From positions 1,744,001 to 1,808,000 of the forward strand of contig NC_062980.1 in assembly GCF_023078275.1 (NCBI RefSeq): a stretch of DNA of 64,000 nucleotides, given 5' to 3'. Origin of the DNA: Leguminivora glycinivorella (Eukaryota; Arthropoda; Insecta; Lepidoptera; Tortricidae). This document shows, piece by piece, positions 10,443 to 22,495 of this stretch; the stretch's first letter is position 1; each line of letters starts with the position of its first letter. The notes beneath the pieces were generated by a model. It was not told where the DNA came from. It did no database searches and saw only the letters and a program-made list of their open reading frames with translations. Both the position numbers and the translations under genes were made by a program.

Positions 10443-10948
10443 GAGTTAAAAAACACAGAGAAACTAAAAAGCCAAAAATAATAATTATTTTTGGTTTCTT
10501 TGTGTTTTGTAACACGCTGAAGGCGGTTTTATTTTTATTAAAAAGTTTATTTATTTGATTTTTAGTGGTTCCTAGTGATATTATATGTATCAGTCTGAAT
10601 CAAGTGTTATCCTTTAACTCCTAACCGTTGAGGAGTTGACTTCCATCATTCAGCCACATAAAATTATTACCATCATTATTGGTGTATTCACTAAAAACCT
10701 TACATGTGCCTATAACATTTGAAGAGTTCCCTCGATTTCTCCAAGATCCCATCATCAGACCCCGAAATTAACTCGGGGTTATACTCGTTCGATCAAAAAA
10801 AAAATTTTGAAAATCGGTCCACGATTCTATTTATGTAACATACATACAAAAGATATTTGAGTAACATACATACAAAAAAAAAAACTAAAAAAAAAAAAAC
10901 ATTCAGTCGAATTGAGAACCTCCTCCTTTTTTGAAGTCGGTTAAAAAA
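10443..10948 (-). repeat. Rpt-G copy 1 (~500 bp)
   Basis: Inverse match to 21324-21818. Diagnostic pieces are 'ttcctccttttttgaagtcgg' type sequence at one end, 'ccctcgatttctcc' and 'atcatcagaccc' inside, and 'gttttgtaacacgc' at the other end. Unclassified dispersed repeat. Confidence 0.7.
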
Positions 10949-11042
10949 CATGTGATGTGAGATTTTGTTATGCACTAATCAAGGTGTGTGCTTTTTTCTC
11001 TATTTATTCGATGGAGTCGGAAATTAGGCTCCTTCTGGCCTG

Positions 11043-11323
11043 GCCCCGTAGCCGAATGGCATTTCTCCGACGCCAAACGAAAGCGATACGCCGCTGGCTC
11101 TGTCGCGCCAATGCGCAAGCGCGATAGAGATAGATATCTACTAGGAATTGTGCCATTCCACCCTGGTGCCGCAGCCAAATGGCATTTCTGCGACGCGAAA
11201 CGAAAACGAAACGCTGCGAAAGGTAGTCTGGCTCTGTCGCGCCAATCCGCGCGAGCGATAGAGATAGATATCTACGAGCGTTTCGTTTCGTGAGCGTTTG
11301 TGCCATTCGGCTACGCACCCTGG
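11043..11323. repeat. Tandem pair of S-type MITE units
   Basis: Two diverged units lie head to tail (about 11043-11165 and 11166-11323). Each starts with 'agccgaatggcatttct'-like sequence, contains 'ctggctctgtcgcgccaat' and 'gatagagatagatatcta', and ends near 'gtgccatt'. Long frames on both strands here are an effect of GC-rich repeat sequence. Confidence 0.7.
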
Positions 11324-11526
11324 GATTATTTATTTTTGTTAACTAGAATGGCCTCCAACCAAAAAGATATATTAGTTAATGTCCACGCCCTCAGGGACTA
11401 ATAGCCAATTTACTATTAATTACTAAAATCGGGCAAACTGTAACAACCGGTGTTGGTCGGTAATATCATAGCGTTTTAGCCTGATTTTGGCTTATCCTGT
11501 TACGAGTGTAAATGTAGTGTTTTTGT

Positions 11527-11625
11527 GATCCAAATAATACAGGTTTCATTTTCACCACACCAACTAATAAAGGCATTCTTCGCTATTCGAAAATGGATAG
11601 CAAAATTGCATTTTAGCCACTAGAG
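11527..11625. repeat. M-K end fragment
   Basis: Inverse match to the flank of M-K copy 1 at about 2320-2420 ('gaatagcaaagaatgccttt' complement). Confidence 0.55.
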
Positions 11626-11639
11626 TGCATAATAAATAT

Positions 11640-11880
11640 GTAAATAAGTATCAAGAATACATACATACATACATACAATCACGCCTGTATCCCATAAAGG
11701 GGTAGGCAGAGCACATGAAACTACTAAAGCTTCAGGGCCACTCTTGGCAAATAAGGGGTTAAAAGAAAACGAAACTGTGGCATTGCAGTGACAGGTTGCC
11801 AGCCTCTCGCCTACGCCACAAAACCCATATCCCATAGTCGCCTTCTACGACACCCACGGGAAGAAAGGGGGTGGTGAAAT
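11640..11880. repeat. Rpt-U copy 1 (uninterrupted)
   Basis: Begins with a run of 'atac' units, then 'cctgtatcccataaagggg', and ends near 'gacacccacgggaag'. The second copy at 59938-60600 is split by M-K, so this copy serves as the empty site. Confidence 0.7.
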
Positions 11881-12415
11881 TCTTGCACTAATCACGAATG
11901 ATTTAAATATACACCGTGTTTCACTTAACACTAAAAACCTGAAAACAGTTTGTTCAGAATCGAGAGTAGAATCGATTGAGCTATATCTTGATGGGGGTAA
12001 TATTTTTATTTAAATTAGTATTATTAGTTATTTTTTACGTGCCCATTCTATTGTACTCGTAATACAACATTGTGTATATCGCATTGCTAGAGGTTGTTTA
12101 CCTTTTTTCAGTATTTAGGGGTATTAATACTGGCCGGTTACTTGGACGATTATTTTTTCCGCTACTAGTTTGACGTTGTTTGTCAGTTTAATCTTAATGT
12201 TTATCATAAGTCATATATAGGATTTACAATTTTCATACTATGAACCGTTCCCTTCATTTTTAGCACCTAGACTATTAAATATGATGATGCCTAAAAATTT
12301 ATTGTTTTCAAAATGTGTATTGACGTAATATCATGATATTAAAATAAAGAAGCATGTCATTTGTTCTTATAAAAATATAAACTACTTAGGAAAAATATTT
12401 GTACATTTCAGGGGT
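11881..12415. other. Unassigned AT-rich sequence
   Basis: Contains the inverse partner (about 12306-12400) of the small repeat at 1845-1950. No gene seen. Confidence 0.4.
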
Positions 12416-12982
12416 GAGCATTTCTTTTTTTTTTATGCCAATAAAGGTCAATTGTACTCAGAATCACGAGCACTTTCAATCTCACTGGGAGACAAAAAGT
12501 GTCCCAGAATTTCCATACATTTTTTTTACTTTCCTCTTTTGTTACCCCATAATTCATAATTCATAATTCTTTATTGCAAACCATGGTTACAGTACAGGTA
12601 TTGAATGTAGTATGATGTCTCACATGGACCCTGCAAAAATATAATAACTTATCATTAAATTTAATTATTATTATTTAAAAAAAAGAATAAATTAAACATT
12701 GAAAACATATATATATATAGGTAAAAATATATTAATCCATAAAATTCCTCATAAAATAAAATAGTAGTCTCAAATAAATAATTAATTATTGTGAGTTTCA
12801 TATTTCAAATTTAATAATAATTAGGTATAACATGTACGGAAAATGGTAACAAAATAAGAAAAAAATCGTATGGGACAATTTTTTTAACTACTAGGATTGA
12901 AAAGGCTAGTAATTCTGAGTAGAAATAGCATTTTTTTTTTCAAAAATATCATATAAAAGGTGCCAAAAAAAAAGAAATGCTC
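12416..12982. mobile_element. M-A element, copy 1, with retroposon tail inserted
   Basis: Inverted ends 'gagcatttcttttttttt' and 'aaaaaaagaaatgctc'. Subterminal sequence 'ctcactgggagacaaaaag' also occurs in copy 2 at 41139-43792. Between about 12549 and 12838 lies an AT-rich insert beginning with 'ataattc' repeats and 'tttattgcaaaccatgg', which is absent from copy 2 at that point and resembles a LINE 3' tail in reverse. Confidence 0.7.
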
Positions 12983-14075
12983 CGGTACGCTTTTTGTATG
13001 GGTCTCGTATTATGTGGTCCTTGGTAGGTAAGTATGTATGTTTGGGTAAAATATTCCGACTCAATTTTGAAGCATATATCTTTAAAGTTTAACCGATAGA
13101 AAAAAATTTTTTTATTGTAACTTTTGATCGATTAGTACTAAGATTAAGATTTAGTAATTGCATATGTATAGATAATGCAATTAGGTTTATGTCGGCGATT
13201 TGTATATTAATACTTTAACTTTGTAAAGCAAATTGTCATTATAATTATTTTCTTCCGATAACGAACATGATAAAAATAAATGGGTAAATAAATAATATTT
13301 CCTATTTTCATACTTCTAGAATAAATCTAACGGATATCCCAGATCAATTTCCCATAAACGTTTATTTTTGTCAAAGTGTCGGTTACACATGTTAGCATAC
13401 GAATAAAAAATATTTTAAAAACATTCACCGGCCCAATCCTGCCTCTAAATTCACAAAATCCACACTCAAACAATAAAATAAAATCTCTCCACGGAAATAT
13501 GCATGATTTTTCACCGCCCGAAAGCATGCCTACTAAAACAAAACAAAGCTCAGAGCAACTTTCTAATGACAAATTCGCGCACAAAAATCTAATTCACGCA
13601 CGGGGGTGGAAGGGGGGTGGTGGCCCACATTACCCCTCCTCACATACACGCAATTTTTGATCAATACTTAAAAATTAACCCAGCCTCCGGTAGTTTTTTA
13701 AATTACTGCGCATGTCATGTTTTTTAATCAGCCCCTTTGTGACGCCTACATCGGCACACACGTACATATTGTACTGTGTGTTCTTGTGACATCATGTGAT
13801 TATACATTTTTGTTCGATTGCGTGTTTTGTCGGGAATTATGCGAGCGATTGATATTGGAGACAGGAGCGGGGTTATGTTAGCCTGGTATCCGGAAACTGG
13901 ATATTTCATTTTTTTTTCGCGAGCAGTATGTCGACTATATAGAGGTATATACTTTTGTAGATTAGTTTAGGCCATAAACGGTGATGAAAAGGAGATTTTG
14001 AGATTCATTAAAAAAATATACGACAAAGAGAGTTTTTTAGTTGCTAGGCAATATCAAAAATAATAATAATAATTA
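12983..14075. other. Unassigned sequence with a G-rich patch
   Basis: No supported gene. A purine-rich patch is at 13601-13624. Overlapping frames on both strands at 13.33-13.66 kb show no protein-like character. Confidence 0.4.
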
Positions 14076-14315
14076 ACGACCGGTCTGGCTCAGTCGGTAG
14101 TGACCCTGCCTGCTAAGCCACGGTCCCGGGTTCGAATCCCGGTAAGGGCATTTATTTGTGTGATGAGAACATATATTTGTTCCTGAGTCATGGAAATGTT
14201 CTATGTATGTATTTGTATTTATATATATCGTTGTCTGAGTACCCAGAAAACAAGCATTCTTGAGCTTACCGTGGGGCTTAGTCAATCTGTGTAAGATAAT
14301 GTCCTAATATATAAA
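14076..14315 (+). mobile_element. SINE-A copy, full length
   Basis: Best-preserved copy. A box 'tggctcagtcg' at 14086-14096, B box 'ggttcgaatcc' at 14129-14139, then the family body and an A/T tail. The head resembles a tRNA but lacks a proper acceptor stem, so it is a SINE rather than a tRNA gene. Confidence 0.9.
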
Positions 14316-14461
14316 AAAAATATATATTATTTAATTTCTTGAAATAATTTGAAGCTCACGTGTACTTAGTCACTCTCGCGACGTTGAAACACGTAGAAAG
14401 GCTAGGTCTTAATTTTCAAGCACTAATAAGTGTATGAGGGAGTGTCATGACCATGACAATA

Positions 14462-14575
14462 ACCTTTTTTTTTTAGTATGAATAGGCAGACGTTTGACCA
14501 CGATCACACCTGATGGTAAGTGATGATGCGGTATACGGTGGATCACGCTTACCTATGAGATACCTATTTACTCTT
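14462..14575. repeat. Rpt-V copy 1
   Basis: Near-identical to 48144-48260, with 'acgatcacacctgatggtaa' and 'gagatacctatttactcttg'. Probably a retroposon 3' tail. Confidence 0.7.
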
Positions 14576-14587
14576 GCTTTATTTTAA

Positions 14588-15000
14588 TTTGATTATTATC
14601 GCATGGCACTTTCAAGAAAGAACCCGCGTGTCATCGGCCCTACTTACTATGAACACTTACCTGCCGATCTTAGGAATGAGCCATATGACGAAGCATTTAA
14701 GCGCAAATTGAGAAACCTTTTGTTAGATAACCCTCTGTACTCTGTAAATGAGTACATGGAATTGAATTTGTGATAGCATGCATTTGATTACACTGACTTC
14801 GGATTTTATTTCATTTCTTAAAATATTGTGTTTTGTGTATTTCTATTTGTAAATGACGATCCTTATTGGGAGAAAATATTCATTTTATTATTTTCAATTT
14901 ATAATGTAATTTTCGACGATCATGATGAGAAGATAAACATAACTTTGGCATGTAACAAATTCCTTTTAAAAGCTAAATAGTCCAAATAAAAAAAAAAAAA
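14588..15000 (+). pseudogene. LINE ORF2 C-terminal fragment with 3' UTR and poly(A)
   Basis: An in-frame segment ends at the stop at 14771-14773 (56 codons from the ATG at 14603, open back to 14588). It encodes 'YYEHLPADLRNEP' and 'AFKRKLRNLLLDNPLYSVNE', the kind of ending seen in Jockey/R1-like non-LTR reverse transcriptases. About 215 bases of AT-rich 3' UTR follow, then 'ccaaataaaaaaaaaaaa' ending near 15000. The rest of the element is missing: a 5'-truncated insertion. Confidence 0.55.
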
Positions 15001-16250
15001 CCAAGGCTTTTAACAGTTTTAACTAATGCTGTAACTGTCTTATTTAGCTTGGTTTTGTCATATTTTATTAATTTGAAAAAGGATTGTTTGAAACGTGCAG
15101 TGACCACGAGTTTGAAAACTGAAACAATATAAAACCCGCGCAAGGCCACGATCTCGGGTACAATTCCTAGAATTCCTTAGTATTGGTAAGAGAAACCTGG
15201 ATTTTATTTCATAGGAATAGAAAATAACTTTCTAAAATATTGTTGCTAGATTTCATATACCAAATTTTACCCAACATAATAAAAATTACATCTAATTTAA
15301 AACTAGGTATTTATATGTTTATTCATAAAGTTGTAATTACTTAATTAGATCCAAGAGGTATCTATTAGGTATTAGTTGTTACTTCAATTAAATGTAATTA
15401 CCTACTTTTATATATTGGCAAATGTTCCATAACCTACAGTCCTACATATATAATTAAGCAATGTTGTTACATTAATACCTATTTCTATTAAAAGCTACAT
15501 ATATCACACTCTTCATGAACATAAAATCATGGCTATGGTTATCAGTACTTTTAAGATAATAAGTAATTACCACAAAGGTACTATAGTATTAAGTGCCAAT
15601 GTGGAAGCCTATAATTTTTTGTCTCATCAAACCTCTATAGACGATAAAATATCTCCCTATCGCACTATTAGTAAGTGCAATAGGGACGGCCAGATGTTTT
15701 ATCATTTATCGCGCGACCATGCTTCCCGTGCTGAAGCTAAAAACATTCCTCATTACCATACCTACACGCGTATATCATAAACAAAACTAATCCAACAGCA
15801 ATCCCAAATCCTCAACCCTCTTGAAAACGAGAAAAAACCGACAAAAGTATTTTCATTATCTAAGCCTGCCTCCAAAACCGCCTGCCTACCCGTACCCGTA
15901 TATTCATTTCCGTTCTGTACTGTTAATACCGCATACTTTTAACTGTCTAACTAGGGGGTACGCCCCCCTCCCCACACTCACTACTTACACGCGGTAGGCA
16001 CAACTTTTATAATACTACGTACTCTCGCCGTTTTTAACGAACCCCCCCACCCACCTGCCACGCATACCGAAAAATACGCAGGGTGGGGGATGGTTAGAAG
16101 TGAAGTGGCAGTATTTTGCGTATTTTTAAATTATTCCACATGCGGGCTGTTTAGTTCGCGGGCGCGGTTTTTGATGTTTTGCGGAGTATTGATTAGGGAA
16201 GATTATATGGAGAGTATTCTGCCGCTTTTAGTAAACGTGGTTTGATATTT
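15001..16250. other. Unassigned; AT-rich then C-rich
   Basis: The 83-codon frame at 15529-15780 has no recognisable motif. Around 15950-16110 are C-rich and G-rich patches ('cccccctcccc', 'cagggtggggga'). No gene called. Confidence 0.4.
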
Positions 16251-17846
16251 TGCTTAGAATATAATAGAAGTAAAGACGCGATCACACCTATACGAGAATA
16301 GAAAACACGCTTGTATGCTAATAGTATTAGAGTCAGTCACATCTAGGTATTTTTGGTCGCTTAAGTGTGTAGATGTAATTGAACGCGACAGTATAAACTT
16401 AAACACGTAATACTTACATCGATTTTTGGTGATTATGATGGCTCTGCCACACTTAGCATTCGAAAACGTTTTTTTTATGCTATTCACGGAGGTTTAAGCC
16501 TATAATTTTATACCGGCACACACAATCGGGTTAGTCAGATATTGACATCAAAATGTCTGAATAAAGGTTGTTAAAATCCTAGATTCCAAACGAAGAAGTA
16601 AAATTCTCTAAGTATCTATCGTTTGCGATTACACACTTATCGAAGGCTTCAAAAATGAACTTTCATTTATTTGGATTTTCGATTTAATTCAAAGTAGGTA
16701 TTATTTTTAGATATGTTTCATTTTTATCAAAGATACCTATTCAAAGTATTTTGTCAAAAAGTAATTAGTACTTAATAATAATTGAATGCTTAGTATTTAT
16801 TGATATTGAACAGACTTTTTATTTGAATATATAATATAACAGGTTCAACATTTAATATCAAATAAATAAAGTTAAACTATAGTAAAAACCAAAAAGCCTT
16901 ATTATATATAAGTTTTTAATATGAAAGAAAAAGTGACCAAGAAAAATTTAATGTATTCATCTTTTTTTAATACGTAGTGGGACAGCACAAGTAAATATTT
17001 TCATTATTTAACTTTATTCATTAGAATATGAAGTTGCAGTTATTTTCTAGTTAATTATTCATATAATATCTGTTTTAACTACAGAATTGACTCAACTCAT
17101 GGCCAAAAGTCTTGTTTTATTAGGATATTTGAACATTTTCTGTTTCGACAACTATTTTGTCATGTATATTAAATTCATTTATTACTGTAACGCAAATATA
17201 TGTCAGTATCAACAATAATTTCGATTTCAACAAAATGCATAGAACGTCAGCACTTGATCAATTTCAAAAAACGATCAAATTAAAGAATGATAACGATTTC
17301 GCTGAAATTTGTTATGTGGGGGTTTTCGGGGGTGAAAAATCGATCTAGCGTAGCCTCAATTTTTGCTTTACCACCGGCTTGGGATCCAGTAGTACATCTG
17401 ATAATGGAACAAGCACGACGAAGGCTGTGAGGCATTTGTGTTGTATGGTGTTGGACATTTGCAGTTTGTTTCTTTTTTTTGTCAATTTTGTGTAGATTAA
17501 TTGGTTAATTATTTTTTAACAGAGTAATGGTAAAAATTTTTTTTTAATATTGTATAAATAGCTTTATTAATAGTGTGTGAACCTGCCTTAGAAATCTAGA
17601 TTATTTGTGGTCATGGTTCGTTAATATTTCTTGTAAGTGGGTAGCTTTTGCACATTTTAATTTTTCCTCAGTCACCCGTTGACCACGAACGCTGTAAAGA
17701 GTTCGAAACGTCGGGATGTATTTTAAATTCATTATACGCGATTTAATCCGTTTCCATAGTTTTATCTCAATTTTTGAGTTTTCATGCGATTTTCTTTCAC
17801 GTTAGTAAACATCAAATATGGTCGTTAATTTCGCTGACCCCGCTTC
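16251..17846. other. Unassigned AT-rich sequence
   Basis: About 1.6 kb without a supportable gene or repeat pair. 'agttcgaaacgtcggga' near 17700 resembles a retroposon head motif also seen near 40000. Confidence 0.4.
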
Positions 17847-17960
17847 GGCTCCGCGTAGCTCAGTCGTACGAGGTCGGTCTGGTAATGTTAGCAGACAGAT
17901 CGCAGGTGTCAAGGTTTCGAATTCCGGCCAGAAATTAAGTTTTTTTTTTGTATTTATAAC
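17847..17960 (+). mobile_element. Degenerate tRNA-derived SINE head
   Basis: A-box-like 'gtagctcagtcg' near 17856 and a B-box-like 'ggtttcgaattcc' about 60 bases later, followed by a T-run that would stop Pol III. The B box carries extra bases compared with the consensus. Not a functional tRNA. Confidence 0.45.
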
Positions 17961-18059
17961 ATGTTTTTTTTAACTAAGGACGTGATACCTATAATAAAAT
18001 AGAACCGAGCGAAGCTCGGTCGCCCTGATATTAATCAATTAACTAACCTAATCACAAAA

Positions 18060-18218
18060 TTAAAATTTTGAAAAAAACCCCGACCGCGACCTAGTGGACC
18101 GATTTTCATGAAACATGGCTAAGAACACTCCCGACTAACTCAGCTTTCAGACAAAAAAAAACTAAATCAAAATCGGTTCATCCGTTCGAGAGCTACGATG
18201 CCACAGACAGACACACAC

Positions 18219-18281
<63 letters not shown>

Positions 18282-18345
18282 CACACAGACAGACACGTCA
18301 AACTTATAACACCCCTTCGTTTTTGCGTCGGGGGTTAAAAAAGAA
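18060..18345 (+). repeat. Rpt-F copy with long (CAGA)n
   Basis: Starts with 'gaccgattttcatgaaacat', passes through 'atcggttcatccgttcg' and ends with 'acgtcaaacttataac'. A (CAGA)n tract interrupted by CA repeats occupies 18205-18295. Confidence 0.75.
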
Positions 18346-18490
18346 CTGTCCAAACATTCCTCCGAACTTCCGAACATCTTGGTCACCTTTGCACTGGGAG
18401 CGACAGGGAATTGATAGTTTGTTTACATTTGTACTTGTAATGTATTAAAATTAAGAAGATTCACATCAAACTTTAATAAAATAAAATACT

Positions 18491-18752
18491 ACGACAGACG
18501 ACCCGTCTGGTGCAGTCGGTAGTGACCCTGCCTGCTACGCCGCGGTCCCGGGTTCGAATCCCGATAAGGGCATTTATTTATGTGATGAGCACAGATATTT
18601 ATTCCTGAGTCATGGATGTTTTCTATGTATATAAGTATGTATATATTATATATATCGTTGTCTGAGTACCCACAACACAAGCCTTCTTGAGCTTACCGCG
18701 GGCCTCAGTCAATCTGTGTAAGAATGTCCTATAATATTTATTTATTTTATAC
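18491..18752 (+). mobile_element. SINE-A copy, full length
   Basis: A box 'tggtgcagtcg' at 18508-18518, B box 'ggttcgaatcc' at 18551-18561, full family body, 'tatttatttatttta' tail. Confidence 0.9.
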
Positions 18753-18842
18753 TATTTAGGTTATCGATTAGGGAACCTTACTATTTAAATATCATTATTA
18801 TAATAGAAACCATGTCATCTATTTTACTTTACATTCATGTAG

Positions 18843-19019
18843 TAATAAAAAAAAGAAAGCATAAAACATTATATTCAACAAAAACTGCAACGGATTTTGA
18901 GCTTTTTTTTAATAGATAGAGTGATTTAAACTAAACATGTAGGTAAATCGCGCGTAGCCTGCATTACTATGTAATAAAAAAAAGAAAGCATAAAACATTA
19001 TATTCAACAAAATTGCAAC
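18843..19019. repeat. Local direct duplication, ~49 bp, 129 bp apart
   Basis: A block beginning 'taataaaaaaaagaaagcat' occurs at 18843-18891 and again at 18972-19019 almost unchanged. The spacer is unrelated. Confidence 0.8.
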
Positions 19020-19938
19020 TAATAACTTAAACATAAATCGCCCTACATTACTATAATAAAAGCAAAATAACTACATCTTGCAAGAAAACCCCTATTTTAC
19101 AACCACGAGCGAGCAAATATAAGGTAAAAAAAAATACAAACTTACTTTTGCTATCGCTCAAATATTTTCCTACATTTTGGTATCCTATTCTAAAGAAACA
19201 TAGTTGAAAATGGTGTAGCAGGGAAATAGCAAAGGGTAGGAAGATTTTTTTATAGATTGTAACATTATAGCACTCATGCCTGACACGGCAGTTTGATATG
19301 ACAGTCACTTGCATTCGGTTTCCCTGAAAGACGATTTCAACTACAAGGAATCCCTGCTTTATTTAGGGAAGTATAAGGTCTACATTTGTAGTATAATTGG
19401 CTTTAAGTTGGCTTTCTGTTATTGTGAGGCGATGTTCTGGTTGTGACTATTCATGTCACTATCAAAATATGGGGGCGGCTGGAACACTTTTGACATCGAT
19501 ATTGGAGTATGTTTGGGGAAATCTAAAAACATATGTGTTTTTATTGTTTTAATAACTGTTGACTTTATATTGACTGAATTTGTACCATTTTTTTGGGATT
19601 GGGAATTTTACTTATCTCTGCTAATAAACAATATTTAAATATTTCAATGCAAATAAAAACAACATTTATAAAAAAAGCAATTATAAAATACATCTAAATA
19701 ACCATATAACTTTATTTGATTTTAATTTATGATAAAAGGAAATGGTAATCTTTTTAGAAAACGAAATTAGTCTTTGGTTTTAATAATCTATGTATTTACT
19801 TAGTATACCAACATTGTACGTAATGATCGTTTTCCTAAATAGATAAGCTTATTGTGATTAAAAATTATAATAGCAAAAATTAATATGTTATCATAAACAT
19901 TGATAGAGGTAGACAATATTGTGAGATACTTGTTTAAT
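19020..19938. other. Unassigned AT-rich sequence
   Basis: Two short frames (19051-19314 minus, 19453-19638 plus) lack recognisable features. Confidence 0.4.
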
Positions 19939-20013
19939 CCTTAAATGCATAGTGAAATGTGACATGTCAAAATTCAAACGAATACATTTTTGTCAAGGTC
20001 ATGCATTTAAGGG
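19939..20013. mobile_element. Short inverted-repeat element (~75 bp)
   Basis: Ends 'ccttaaatgcat' and 'atgcatttaaggg'. The same ends bound a larger segment at 63441-63871. Confidence 0.5.
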
Positions 20014-20269
20014 TTTGTGTAATTTTTTTTATTGCGTCATTTTAGCCGTAGAATTTCATCTAAGCATGCCATAGGCTAATAGGACGAACTATTTTGGTAG
20101 ATGCTAAAATTAGGAAGGTAATCTACCCTAAAATATGCAAATAAGGTTGCGTGGGCACGAGAGGGCGCTCGGGCGAAACTATGCGTCTACCCGAAATAAA
20201 CTAGCTAAATAGAGAATGCCTAAGGCACTGGTACGCATTTTTAACTCGATCAGTCCATAACACACGCAT

Positions 20270-20500
20270 TTTAGGGTTCCGTACCTCAAAAAAGAAAAAC
20301 GGAACCCTTATAAGATCACTCGTGCGTCTGTCTGTCCGTCTGTCACAGCCAATTTTCTCTAAAGCTACTGAACCGATTAACTTGAAATTCGGCACGCATA
20401 TGTCAACCTGTGACCCAAAGACGGACATGTAATTTAAATTAAGAAAATTTAATTATAGAGCCGCTTTTGTAAGGTAAAAGTGAAAATCAAAAATCAAAGT
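20270..20500 (-). repeat. Rpt-D copy, minus strand
   Basis: Inverse of the 3' part of 4190-4594, beginning at 'tagggttccgtacctc' and including 'gacccaaagacggacatg'. The frame at 20201-20428 is incidental. Confidence 0.7.
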
Positions 20501-21323
20501 TGTTTGAACTATACTATTACTATATCAAATGAAGAGCTTTTTATAAGTATGTCAAAATATTTTTTTTAATAATTTTTATTTAACTTAAGCTTCAGAGCGT
20601 ACTCGATAAGAAAAGTGCAAAAATTGGCTATGGTCTTACAGCTTTATTAAACGCTTATTTTATATGGAATGATAATGACAATAAATCATTTTAAAATTAG
20701 ATGAGTTTTAGACGCCTAAATATTTTTCAATAATTATAATTATGGACATATAAAAAAATAAAAAATAGTTGATAAATAGTTAAGATAGTTTTATAAAGTA
20801 AAATAGAAAACTTTTCAACAATATATTTTATTAAAACATCTTATACTATATTAAATTATACTGAATTTTTAAATGAAATATACGTAATAAATTAATTATT
20901 CAAAAACCGAATTTGTTAATAATTTACGTTGATTGCTTGTCATTATTAAATAAATAAAAACAAAAGAATCTATAAGAATATTTACTCAACCCAAATACAT
21001 AAAATAAATAATTATTTAATCTCACACAAGTTCTCATACCTACATAAATATTCCGCAATAGTTCATACGCACACCCATCTTCCATAATACTCACCATACC
21101 AGGAGTACCAAGACTTACTTAAAGCGCCTGCCATTACCATCATAGCAATAAATCGCAGCGGCGTCTCACATCGGCGCAAGGCGTTGGTCTGTCGCTTGCG
21201 TAATAGCGAATTGCCAAATGGTTTCCTCAGGCGTTTGATCTTACAGTATGTTGAACGCGGTAACGCATTACGTTAGTCATGTTTTCTTAAATATTCTCTT
21301 AGTGCTTGATAAAAGTCATTTTT
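20501..21323. other. Unassigned, very AT-rich
   Basis: No gene or repeat pair recognised. Confidence 0.4.
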
Positions 21324-21818
21324 AACCGACTTCAAAAAAGGAGGAGGTTCTCAATTCGACTGAATGTTTTTTTTATTTTTTTGTATGTATGTTCCTCGAT
21401 ATCTCCGAGAATTGTGGACCGATTTTCAAAATTTTTTTTTTGATCGAACGGGTATAACCCCGAGATGGTCCCATTGGCACCAAGTCAGGGTCTGATGATG
21501 GAATCCTGGAGAAATCGAGGGAACTCTTCAAATGTTATAGGCACATGTAATATTTTTAGTGTATTTTTCAAAGGTAAACCAGTATTTACGCCTGATGGTA
21601 ATAATTTTATGTGGCTGAGCTGATGATGGAAGGTCAACTCCTCAATGGTTAGGAGTTAAAGGATAATTCTTTCACTAGTGTACATGTATTCGGACTGATA
21701 CATATAATATCAATAGGAACCACTAAAAATCAACAAATAAATAAACTTTTTTAACAAAAAATAAAACCGCCTTCAAAAATAAGCGCGTTACAAAACACGG
21801 AGAAACTAAAAAGCAAAA
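21324..21818 (+). repeat. Rpt-G copy 2
   Basis: Inverse match to 10443-10948; starts 'ttaaccgacttcaaaaaagg' and ends near 'cgcgttacaaaacac'. It lies 65 bases upstream of the BEL/Pao insertion. Confidence 0.7.
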
Positions 21819-21878
21819 AATAATAAACCTTTGAATTCAGATTTCTTATCGTATTGCAATAATCTAAACATTTTTAAA

Positions 21879-21883
21879 AGTAT
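21879..21883. repeat. 5-bp target-site duplication, left
   Basis: 'agtat' directly before the 5' LTR; identical to 28426-28430. 4-6 bp duplications are normal for BEL/Pao integrases. Confidence 0.9.
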
Positions 21884-22347
21884 TGTTCCGTCGAGGAACA
21901 GAGATTTTTAGTTTTAATTTCTTTTCTTGATATAGTTAAATAGTTATTTCATTTTCATACATACAAGGCAACACAATTTTGAAAGAATACTTTTTTTCCA
22001 TGTATATGTAGCACAGTTTTTTGGAGCTGGCAATTACAGAAGTCCCAAAGCGACTTTCCGGTGCGTCAACCACGCCACCTGGCGGATATATAGAAAAACT
22101 CTCTCTTCGACCGTGCGAGCGCCATGATCTGCGCTCCCGTTATTACGAATTAAAAATAGTTATCGGTGCACCGGCGCGACACAAACGTGAAAATTGACAT
22201 TTTAAGTGATATTCCGACCAGTGACCTAAGCTTCCGTTTATATGTGACAATCGTTTTAGTGTGAGGATTTTCCCAAAGTGTTTCCACGTGGCCCCACAAG
22301 CGCCTCTGGACAAATGTAAGTAGCCTCACCAATTAAACGCCGCTACA
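21884..22347 (+). repeat. 5' LTR of BEL/Pao element
   Basis: Starts TG and ends CA. The first 17 bases, 'tgttccgtcgaggaaca', form an inverted repeat of two 6-base arms around a 5-base centre. A TATA-like 'gatatatag' lies near 22085-22093, and a strong splice-donor-like 'gtaagtag' is at 22316-22323. The 60-codon antisense frame in the LTR is present in both LTRs and is not a gene. Confidence 0.95.
22085..22093 (+). promoter_or_regulatory. Possible TATA element of the LTR promoter
   Basis: 'gatatatag' in mid-LTR with GC-richer sequence 30-50 bases downstream. Positional inference only; the same motif is in the 3' LTR. Confidence 0.3.
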
Positions 22348-22495
22348 TATAGTTTTTTGATCCGTTCGATCCGGATTTTCTTTCTCACGTTGTGTTGCCC
22401 GTGTATTTTGCGGTATTACGTACCCATCATTCCAATTACATACGTTTGTAGTTCAATTTTTCATTGTAATTTCCGCCATCTTTGCTCACGGCAAA

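Noticed and set aside
10988..11318. 101- and 104-codon frames on opposite strands
   Set aside because: Both lie on a tandem pair of MITE units; the repeated peptide segments reflect the DNA repeat.
18162..18386. Frame with a Cys/Leu/Ser/Val repeat peptide
   Set aside because: It is a translation of the (CAGA)n microsatellite on the opposite strand.
22150..22332. 60-codon antisense frame, repeated at 28228-28410
   Set aside because: It is repeated because it lies in the two LTRs; no protein features and the wrong strand for the element.
22348..22380. Primer-binding site next to the 5' LTR
   Set aside because: No TGG-start complement to a tRNA 3' end was seen; 'gatccgttcgatccgg' looks T-arm-like but is in the wrong form.
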